Position numbers and translations under genes: made by a program. A model generated the notes under the pieces. That model worked only from the letters and a program-made list of their open reading frames with translations, had not been told where the DNA came from and made no database searches. Positions 9,762 through 16,785 of a stretch of 64,000 nucleotides of DNA are shown here, in pieces. Source of the stretch: Burkholderia pyrrocinia (GTDB lineage Bacteria; Pseudomonadota; Gammaproteobacteria; Burkholderiales; Burkholderiaceae); assembly GCF_003330765.1 (NCBI RefSeq), contig NZ_CP024902.1:806001-870000 (forward strand), written 5' to 3'. The first letter of the stretch is position 1, and each line of letters starts with the position of its first letter.

Positions 9762-10877
9762 ATGAAGAATCCTTATTCCGGTAAACCGGACTACGCTTTC
9801 TGGAAAAGATCGGTGTCCAGTCTGGGCATCAGTGAAGTGGATCCGGTGGTGTCGGCGCCGTTCCTGATCAATCTCGGGGACAAGATCGCGACGGCAGGAA
9901 GCTGTTTTGCCCAGCACATATCGAGAACGTTGACCTCGGAAGGTTACGACTATCTGGTTACGGAGAGTGCCCCGCGCTCCATCGCCGCGGTCGATGACGG
10001 ATATGGTGTATTCCCGGCTCGCTTCGGCAATATCTATACCGTGCGTCAGTTGCTGCAGTTGTTCCTCCGGGCTTACGGCTTGTTCCATCCGGTCGATTCC
10101 GTATGGTGGCGGGCAGACGGCCGCGCGGTCGATCCGTTTCGCCCGCGAGTACAGGAGTCGGGATTTGCCGGCCGTGAAGAGGTTGAGTCCGATCGTATTG
10201 AGCATTTCAAGGCCGTGCGCGAAATGTTCGAGCGCGCAAACGTCTTTGTATTTACGTTGGGATTGACGGAGGGATGGGTCTCGGATATCGACGGCGCTGT
10301 CTTTCCGATCGCTCCCGGCGTGGTTGCCAATCCAGATATTGGAGACTCGATTTCATTCCGGAACTTTACGGTTCGGGAGATGGAAGAGGACTTGACCAAG
10401 TTCATCTCGCTGCTGCGGGGCGTCAATCCGGCCATCAAGATCATCCTGACCGTCTCGCCAGTCGCCCTGGTCGCAACCTACGAAGCGCGTCATGTACTAG
10501 TTTCAACCTGCTACAGCAAGTCGGCGTTGCGTGTCGTTGCCGAGGATGCGTCGCGAGGCCATTCAAATGTGGCCTATTTCCCTTCGTATGAAATCATTAC
10601 CGGGGCGTATGCTCGTTCGTCATATTTCGAGGACGATCTGCGGGAAGTACGGCCGGAGGGTGTGACGCACGTGATGCGCCTGTTCAAGCGTCACTATCTT
10701 GCCGGCACCGACGCAATGGATAGCGGTGCCGAGACACCTGCCGCGCGGCCGGTAGATCTCCGTCCGGACCATACGGCACGAAGGGCGGAAGGCGGGGCTT
10801 CGACCGCGGAGCACATGAAGCAGCTTCAGAAGATTATTTGTGATGAAGAAGTCCTTGATCAGGACTTCGGCAGCTAG
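9762..10877 (+). CDS. GSCFA-domain protein, probable polysaccharide-modifying esterase or transferase
   Basis: The 371-residue protein carries the diagnostic AGSCFAQHISR motif near residue 46, FTLGLTEGW near residue 170 and ILTVSPVAL later, the conserved blocks of the GSCFA family (distant relatives of SGNH/GDSL hydrolases). Members sit in polysaccharide loci and are thought to add or remove acyl groups, but the reaction is not established. There is no signal peptide, so it acts in the cytoplasm. The start has a clear AAGGGG ribosome site. It is followed 22 bp later by a WcbI homologue, suggesting that both act on the same sugar. The C-terminal 70 residues are low in recognisable motifs. Confidence 0.85.
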   Translation: MKNPYSGKPDYAFWKRSVSSLGISEVDPVVSAPFLINLGDKIATAGSCFAQHISRTLTSEGYDYLVTESAPRSIAAVDDGYGVFPARFGNIYTVRQLLQLFLRAYGLFHPVDSVWWRADGRAVDPFRPRVQESGFAGREEVESDRIEHFKAVREMFERANVFVFTLGLTEGWVSDIDGAVFPIAPGVVANPDIGDSISFRNFTVREMEEDLTKFISLLRGVNPAIKIILTVSPVALVATYEARHVLVSTCYSKSALRVVAEDASRGHSNVAYFPSYEIITGAYARSSYFEDDLREVRPEGVTHVMRLFKRHYLAGTDAMDSGAETPAARPVDLRPDHTARRAEGGASTAEHMKQLQKIICDEEVLDQDFGS

Positions 10878-10899
10878 TTTCCGAAACGACAGGCGAATC

Positions 10900-11796
10900 A
10901 TGAAAATTTCTCTCGTAGGCATCTGTCAAGTCGTGGGAATGGCTGCATATTTGCGAAAGCAATTTCCCGAAATAGAAGTATCCAGTTATCACGTACAGCC
11001 AACGGCGAATAGAAGCGACATTGTCAGTCGTCTGGAAGGCTCGGATCTCATCATTTCACAAATCCTTCCGGATCACGGAATGGAAGAGTTTTCGAAAGAT
11101 GCGCTGCAGAGAATTGCGAAGAATGTCGTGATTATTCCGCCGCTGGTGTTCAGCGGTTTCCATCCCGACATGATCATCATCCCGCATCGTGGAGCACCGC
11201 TGAATTCTCCGATCGAGGTCTACCACTCCAGAATCATTGCGGCCGCCTATACCCTTGGTTTGCCCGATACGCAAGCGGCAAATATTGCCAATGCATTGAT
11301 GTTTGACCGCCTCGGTTATTTTCATCACTTCAATGCAGCCAAGGAAGTATTCTTTGAGATGTTGCGTCCCTATCAGCTCGAAGAGTTCGCGCGCTCACGC
11401 TGGGACGACTGGATTGCACGAGGCGCATTCATGCATACGCCGAACCACCCGAACGTCGCCATTCTTGGCGAGTTTGCGCTTCACGCAGCCAAAACAGTTG
11501 GCCTTGAGCCTGGCACGCCGATCGAAGGCGCGATCGACGATATCTTCGACGATCAGCATGGTTGCCCGGTATACCCGGAAATCGCGCGTTATCTTGGAGT
11601 ACAGGGCGCATTCAGTTTTCGCACTTACAAGCGAGCAAGCAATAGCGAGGCGGAGAGATACATGGATATCCATCGCTTTGCGAAAAATGCCTATCAGATC
11701 TATCGTTCGTTGGAGCGCGATGAACTTCTCGTCGATTCCTCGATCCGCTTTGCCCGGAAAGTCATACAGGACCTGATCTCCGACTCTCGCTCCTGA
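10900..11796 (+). CDS. wcbI: WcbI-like capsule biosynthesis protein
   Basis: A 298-residue protein that starts MKISLVGICQVVGMAAYL. The Cys-Gln pair after a short beta strand is characteristic of the WcbI family, whose B. pseudomallei member binds coenzyme A and is thought to acetylate the capsule. Further family-like segments are LIISQILPDHG, IIPPLVFSGFHPD and FMHTPNHPN. In this copy the motif is GICQ, keeping the cysteine (residue 9). No signal peptide or membrane segment is seen, so it is cytoplasmic. I use the ATG at 10900; upstream in-frame codons only extend into the GSCFA gene. It pairs with the GSCFA gene and is probably co-transcribed. Confidence 0.8.
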   Translation: MKISLVGICQVVGMAAYLRKQFPEIEVSSYHVQPTANRSDIVSRLEGSDLIISQILPDHGMEEFSKDALQRIAKNVVIIPPLVFSGFHPDMIIIPHRGAPLNSPIEVYHSRIIAAAYTLGLPDTQAANIANALMFDRLGYFHHFNAAKEVFFEMLRPYQLEEFARSRWDDWIARGAFMHTPNHPNVAILGEFALHAAKTVGLEPGTPIEGAIDDIFDDQHGCPVYPEIARYLGVQGAFSFRTYKRASNSEAERYMDIHRFAKNAYQIYRSLERDELLVDSSIRFARKVIQDLISDSRS

Positions 11797-12081
11797 TCGA
11801 TGCCGGTAGGGCAGGCGTCGAGTTGCGGCCTGTGTCGCATGCCGGTCGCGCGATCCATCCGCTGACGGATCACGCGATTGACAAGGCGCGGGCATGAACC
11901 AGCACGCGACTATTCCGATTGTCTGCGACTGCTTCCACGAGCGACGCCAACCGGCGAACGATGCATCTCTTCGGTAGTCTATGGCTGTGTTCGGCGAGCG
12001 CACGCGGAGGCCATATGAGGCATGTCACCGGGACGGATGCCGATATTCGCTGGATTCTCGGACATGCGTGCTGGACTGCCC
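11797..12081. other. Spacer before the beta-helix gene
   Basis: About 285 bp with no convincing coding sequence, promoter or terminator. G+C is moderate. In-frame starts for the next gene exist at 12022 and 12064, so part of this stretch could be translated if I chose the start too late. Confidence 0.35.
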
Positions 12082-13779
12082 ATGAAACATGCTGGATCGG
12101 TTGTGGCCGTGATGGTTGGCCTGTGTGCTTTCGCGACAAAGACTGCGGACGCGCAGGCAGTTGATGTGCCCAGTCGAGAGACGGTGGCGGGTACCGATCG
12201 AAAGCACGGCGGCCGCGAAGACGCCGTCTGCGATCCGACCGGAAACAAGGATTCGACTGCCTGTATCGAGGACAAGATGCGTGGCCTGACCGGTGGGGGC
12301 CGCGTCAAGATAACCGGCAAATACCTGATCGGGCGAAAGCTGGTTGTCCCGCCCGGTGTTTCACTCGAGGGTGATTGCACCACGCCAGGAACCAACGGCA
12401 GCAATTCGATTGCGGAATACGGAAACTCGAGTTGCGGTGTGTTGAATGTGAGTCCCGCGGCGACGGTTGTCTTGTCTTCCGGAGCGAGTATCCGGGCGAT
12501 GCAGCTCTTTCGCGCGGGAATGACGTTTCCTGCGCCCGACAGCAAGTCGTACGCAGGGACGGCAATCACGATCGGCGGCGATGACGCCGCGGTGGACCGC
12601 GTGACGATTCTCGGGTTCGAGCGAGCCGTATACGATGCGGGCTACCAGCGGCCACTGATTAATGCGTTGTATGGCGATAATAACAATGGCATCGAGCTCA
12701 CTCGCGTTTACGATGTTGCCCGGATTACCAACTGCCACATGTGGCCTTTCGCAACGATTGCATCGTCGGGAAGTCCATCGCGAAATCAGCGGTCGGGTAT
12801 TGCCTATAATTTACACGATACGGTTGACGGGCCTGTTCTTGCCAATAATTTCGCATACGGTTATAAAACGTCATTCCGCTTCGCGAATGTCAGTACGGTT
12901 GGGACAGTAAACAATGTTGCGGATAACACTGGGCAGTATGTTGATTCCGAGGGGTGGCGGTTTGATGGAAATCTAAACGGATTTTCAGGGATTGGCAACG
13001 TCGCCTGGAGTCAGGCTGTTGGAGTACGGGTCAATCTGAATCGCAGTCAAATCGTTGATTTGTCCGGTATGCACTTCAACCGCAATTCGACGCATATTTA
13101 TGTGGAAAGCGGTAACGTGAAGGCGTATGGGGCGGAATTTTTTAATGCGAAAACACTGTTGGCGATTCGGCGCCCGGAATCGATTGTTCTGTTCGATAGA
13201 AATACATTGGCGAACAACGGTGTCGGTATATCGGCGCTTGTCTCGACATCCAATATCAGTATCGGGCCGGATAATCTCAATCTGACGGACAAGCAGGGTG
13301 AGTCGCTTTCCTCCGGAGAGCTAAAAATTCCTGAACTGATATCGAACGAATTTCTGACGCTTCCGTCAAACGGCGAGGTATTTGCGGTGAAGGGAAGCGC
13401 CGGATTGCGGTATCTCGGCGGCGGTTGGGCGGGAAGGGCGATCACATTGATATTTCGCGATGCCGTGACGGTCTATTCGGGTGAAAGCCGCAATTCCCTG
13501 TTTGTAGGCAACGGCGGCAAATTCCAGGCGAGTCGCAACGCGGTGCTCGTGCTTGTTTATGATGGGGCGCACTGGATCCAGGTGGCTGGGGCCGACGCGC
13601 GACCCGCGGTGATGCCGCAGGCAATGGTCGCAACCCTGCCCGCATGCAGCAAGTCATCGATTGGATCGACTTACATGGTGACCGATGCAACGTCTCCGCA
13701 ATACGCGAAGCCGTTGACGGGCGGTGGGACAACGACCGTGCCGGCGGTGTGTGACGGGGCGAAATGGACTGCGCATTGA
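12082..13779 (+). CDS. Secreted right-handed beta-helix protein, possible capsule lyase/hydrolase
   Basis: A 565-residue exported protein. From ATG 12082 it has a standard signal peptide (MKHAGSVVAVMVGLCAFAT, cleavage after ADA or AQA). The middle has Asn/Gly-rich repeats such as ITNCHMW, GPVLANNF, GTVNNVADN and LFDRNTLANNGVGI, the pattern of pectate-lyase-like parallel beta-helices, preceded by a GKYLIGRKLVVPPGVSLEG entry segment as in tailspike and lyase folds. The last 45 residues (IGSTYMVTDATSPQYAKPL onward) resemble a C-terminal module I associate with phage tail fibre proteins. Polysaccharide lyases in capsule loci help release or process the polymer; a structural role is also possible. 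No catalytic residues are identifiable by eye. Confidence 0.7.
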   Translation: MKHAGSVVAVMVGLCAFATKTADAQAVDVPSRETVAGTDRKHGGREDAVCDPTGNKDSTACIEDKMRGLTGGGRVKITGKYLIGRKLVVPPGVSLEGDCTTPGTNGSNSIAEYGNSSCGVLNVSPAATVVLSSGASIRAMQLFRAGMTFPAPDSKSYAGTAITIGGDDAAVDRVTILGFERAVYDAGYQRPLINALYGDNNNGIELTRVYDVARITNCHMWPFATIASSGSPSRNQRSGIAYNLHDTVDGPVLANNFAYGYKTSFRFANVSTVGTVNNVADNTGQYVDSEGWRFDGNLNGFSGIGNVAWSQAVGVRVNLNRSQIVDLSGMHFNRNSTHIYVESGNVKAYGAEFFNAKTLLAIRRPESIVLFDRNTLANNGVGISALVSTSNISIGPDNLNLTDKQGESLSSGELKIPELISNEFLTLPSNGEVFAVKGSAGLRYLGGGWAGRAITLIFRDAVTVYSGESRNSLFVGNGGKFQASRNAVLVLVYDGAHWIQVAGADARPAVMPQAMVATLPACSKSSIGSTYMVTDATSPQYAKPLTGGGTTTVPAVCDGAKWTAH

Positions 13780-13843
13780 TGCAGCGTCGTCCTGCACTCT
13801 GGCCGGGTGCCGCGATAGCGTCTCATCGTGACGGCGCCAGCGA

Positions 13844-14962
13844 CTACGCCGGGGAGATTTGCCGATAGAGTTCGATAGTCCGTTCCGCGCAACGCTTCCA
13901 GGTGAAGCGGCCGGCCACGACCAAACCTGCAGACGCTGCGGTACGCCGCCAGTCGTCGTCAAGGACGATCTTCGCGATGCCTTGCTTCATCGCTTCGGTG
14001 TCGTCGGGGTCCACAAGCCAGGCCGCGCCGCCGGCCACCTCGGGGAGGGACGAGCGATTCGACGTCAAAGTCGGGATGCCGCTGGCAAGCGCTTCGAGGA
14101 CAGGGAGCCCGAATCCCTCGTAAATCGACGGGTACAGGAAGGCGCGCGCGCCGGCGTAAAGGAGCGGGAGCTCCGGCTCCGGAACAAACCCGAGATAGCG
14201 GAGCCATCCGTCGCGCTGGTAGGTCTCGATGCGGGAATGGAGCGCGCCACTCAGCCAGCCTTTGCTGCCTGCCAGCACCAGCGGGTAGTGCCGTCGTACA
14301 TCGTCAGGGAGATTGGAATAGGCATCGAGCAGGTAATCGATTCGCTTGCGCGGCTCCAGCGTCGATACGCACAGCGAATATGACCCGAACCCAAGTCCGA
14401 TCGAGCTCAGGTAGCGTTGCAGATCGCTCTCGCCGCGAGGGTGGAAATCGGCCGCCACGCCGAGCGGAATCGATGTAACGCGATGTTCCGGCCAGCCGAA
14501 GTAATCGATGATTTCCTTTCGTGTGGCTTCGGAGTCGGTAACCAGGTGTTGTGCTCTGTCGAGCGTCGATTCAAACCGGTTTTCGAAATCGACGAGTCGT
14601 TCGCGGGGATGCGCCTCGGGATACTTGAATACCGACAAATCGTGAATGGTCGAGATTCCGGAGTCGGCCAGATCCGGGAGAAAGTAATTGGGTGAGTGAA
14701 ACAGGAACTGTCTGGCCTGACGGTACAGTCGCCAGCGCCGGAATTTGCGTGTTGTCTGAGCAAGCAAGCCCTTTCGGTGTCGGGGCTGAACGAGATTGCT
14801 CATCAGCGCGTTGGGGTTTTCGATCCAGCGATTCTGGAGAAAAAATTTCAACTCCGCAAAATTCGATGTAGCTGCCTGGTAATGATTGGCCAACTCATAC
14901 GTATAACGACCGATGCCGGTGAGGGGCGGGGTAATGGCATCGACGCAGAAGGCAATTTTCAT
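13844..14962 (-). CDS. GT4-family glycosyltransferase (mannosyltransferase-like)
   Basis: A 372-residue GT-B transferase starting MKIAFCVDAITPPLTGIGRY, the classical opening of GT4 mannosyl- and rhamnosyltransferases. Other motifs are TIHDLSVFKYPEAHPR, VSTLEPRKRIDYLL on the donor side, and the EX7E motif in YEGFGLPVLEAL. It is similar to transferases that use GDP-mannose, in line with the GDP-sugar genes in the locus, but donor and linkage cannot be read from sequence. I use the ATG at 14962; a longer frame to 15016 adds a non-conserved stretch. It is convergent with the beta-helix gene and is the last gene of the minus-strand operon that starts at wcbD. Confidence 0.88.
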   Translation of the reverse strand: MKIAFCVDAITPPLTGIGRYTYELANHYQAATSNFAELKFFLQNRWIENPNALMSNLVQPRHRKGLLAQTTRKFRRWRLYRQARQFLFHSPNYFLPDLADSGISTIHDLSVFKYPEAHPRERLVDFENRFESTLDRAQHLVTDSEATRKEIIDYFGWPEHRVTSIPLGVAADFHPRGESDLQRYLSSIGLGFGSYSLCVSTLEPRKRIDYLLDAYSNLPDDVRRHYPLVLAGSKGWLSGALHSRIETYQRDGWLRYLGFVPEPELPLLYAGARAFLYPSIYEGFGLPVLEALASGIPTLTSNRSSLPEVAGGAAWLVDPDDTEAMKQGIAKIVLDDDWRRTAASAGLVVAGRFTWKRCAERTIELYRQISPA

Positions 14963-15022
14963 GAATTCGCGATAGTGGGGAGACAACCTTGTGCGGGGTA
15001 CGCCATTTCCGGTCACAGTTGA

Positions 15023-15055
15023 GCGGCATCGAGATGGAGCCCATCTCGATGCCGC
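15023..15055 (-). other. Perfect 15-bp inverted repeat with 3-nt loop between two glycosyltransferase genes
   Basis: The arms GCGGCATCGAGATGG and its exact complement flank a 3-base loop. The hairpin lies in the 194-bp spacer between two minus-strand transferase genes. Neither strand has a T tract after it, so it does not look like a simple intrinsic terminator. It could stabilise or process the polycistronic mRNA, or terminate partially. Confidence 0.6.
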
Positions 15056-15156
15056 GATTGACGAGTCGTGTATCCGCCCGTCACGTCAGATCTTGCGGCA
15101 AATGAGCGGCAAGCCGATCCCGAGGTGTTTGCAACCGACCGAGGTACACGTGATGC

Positions 15157-16779
15157 TCAACTGATCGATTCGGTATGCGACGCATGGCGACCGGCGTGAT
15201 CTCGCGAAAATTCGATAATGCATGCCAGTGCTTCCGCGGCGTCTTCGTAAGCAAACCACACCGGGAGCCCGTGTTCCGCAGGCAGGCTCCTGAGTTTTGC
15301 GTGGGGAAGGACTACCGGCACCCCGATGTCCAGGTTCTGGCGTATCAGGCTGCTCAGATCGCCATTGCTCTCGGTGATCCAGATCAAGGAGAACTCCCGG
15401 AGTTGCGCTGGCGTGACCCATTCATGGTGCGTGAAGACGGGGCGGATTTCCTCGGCGAGACATTCATGGGTGGCTTCGACGATCGTGGCAAACGACTGGT
15501 CGAATCTGTCTCCGATGCACAGAATCCGCGCGGCCGGGCCGGGATTTCGGGAATGATCGATCGAAAGCCTGTAGATATGAACGAGGCGCGAAACCTGCAT
15601 CTCAAAGGCGTTGAACCGCATGGCTTGCTGCGCATTGACGCCAAGCAGGGTGCGCAGTTCGGGAGAGCGCGCCATTTCTTCCATGCAATGGGCGAGGTCG
15701 CTTGCGTTGCCGGGCTCGAAGGTCAATCCGGTGACGCCATGCCTGACCAGCTCGGGCATGCCGCCGATTCGCGATGCAATGACCGGTATTCCCGAGCACA
15801 TGGCTTCCGTGATCGAGACCGGCTGATTTTCCGGCCAGATGGACGGAAGGACCAGCACGTCGGTATTTTCATAAACGGACGTCATCTGCTCGTTCGGGAT
15901 TTTCCCCCAGAACGTCACGAGATCCTTGCTGCCGCTGCTGGCAACCAAGCGCTCGTACTCCTCATGCTGCTCGCCTTCGCCAATCAGATTGACGTGAACA
16001 TTGACATGGTTCTTGACGATCGCGAGCGCTTTCAGCAGTGTGGCGGCACCCTTGTGCTTGCCGAAGTAACCGACAAAGGTAAAGCGTACGGCAGGTGCCG
16101 CACGCCTGTCGATATTGGAAAAGCGTTGGAAATCGACGCCATTCCAGTTGACGTGCATCTTCTCCGCCGGGAAGCCGGCCTTCAAGTAGGATTTCGCCAA
16201 ATGGACCGAAGGCGAGATGAAGGCGTCGACGCTGTCGAACAAGATCCGGAAATGACCCTGGCGAAGCCGGATCGGTATGTTTCTGCCGCGGCCGTCGTCC
16301 AGCGGGCCGTGGCATCGGGTGCAGGCCGTGAAGTCGTCACAAAGCTGCCCATCCTCAAGCATGGCCGTATTCTTGAGGCAATATCCCCAATGATCATGGA
16401 GCGTGACGACGCAGAACGCACCGGCGTCCTTGGCGATCCGGAGAATTCGCGTCGACAGTCCGATCAGATTATGCCCGTGCACGACATCGGGCTTGAACCG
16501 CTCGATGACCGCGCGAAAATTGTCCTCGACTTCAGGATGGTTGAAACTGAGCAGGTTGATCTGGAAATCTTCACCGGTCAGTCGGTTGCGGTGGACCGGG
16601 ATTCCATCCAGTTCGTCCGTGCGCAAGCTATGTCGAGGGTAGCCCTCACGAATGTCCCCGCAAAACACTTCGACTTCATGTCCGGCGCGTTTCAACATGA
16701 CCGCTTGCTGATGCGCGATCAGCTCGGCACCGCCGATGAATTTCGGCGGATAGACGTTTGAGCAGATAAGTATCTTCAT
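15157..16779 (-). CDS. GT4-family glycosyltransferase with extra C-terminal domain
   Basis: The first 400 residues form a standard GT4 enzyme: MKILICSNVYPPKFIGGAE at the start, VVTLHDHWGYC in the acceptor domain, FVGYFGKHKG on the donor side, and an EX7E-like ENQPVSITEAM with SRIGGMPELV. A cysteine pair pattern near residues 146-156 (LCDDFTACTRC) resembles the family's small structural insert. About 130 further residues after position 410 contain RILCIGDRFDQSF and a weakly Rossmann-like layout that I cannot assign. It starts 6 bp after the stop of the large two-domain transferase, so the two are one operon. Probable role: one glycosidic bond of the capsule repeat. Confidence 0.87.
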   Translation of the reverse strand: MKILICSNVYPPKFIGGAELIAHQQAVMLKRAGHEVEVFCGDIREGYPRHSLRTDELDGIPVHRNRLTGEDFQINLLSFNHPEVEDNFRAVIERFKPDVVHGHNLIGLSTRILRIAKDAGAFCVVTLHDHWGYCLKNTAMLEDGQLCDDFTACTRCHGPLDDGRGRNIPIRLRQGHFRILFDSVDAFISPSVHLAKSYLKAGFPAEKMHVNWNGVDFQRFSNIDRRAAPAVRFTFVGYFGKHKGAATLLKALAIVKNHVNVHVNLIGEGEQHEEYERLVASSGSKDLVTFWGKIPNEQMTSVYENTDVLVLPSIWPENQPVSITEAMCSGIPVIASRIGGMPELVRHGVTGLTFEPGNASDLAHCMEEMARSPELRTLLGVNAQQAMRFNAFEMQVSRLVHIYRLSIDHSRNPGPAARILCIGDRFDQSFATIVEATHECLAEEIRPVFTHHEWVTPAQLREFSLIWITESNGDLSSLIRQNLDIGVPVVLPHAKLRSLPAEHGLPVWFAYEDAAEALACIIEFSRDHAGRHASHTESIS

Positions 16780-16785
16780 CGCAAT

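Noticed and set aside
9318..10205. Minus-strand open frame over the GSCFA gene
   Set aside because: Opposite a gene with recognised GSCFA motifs and a good ribosome site; its own translation has no family pattern.
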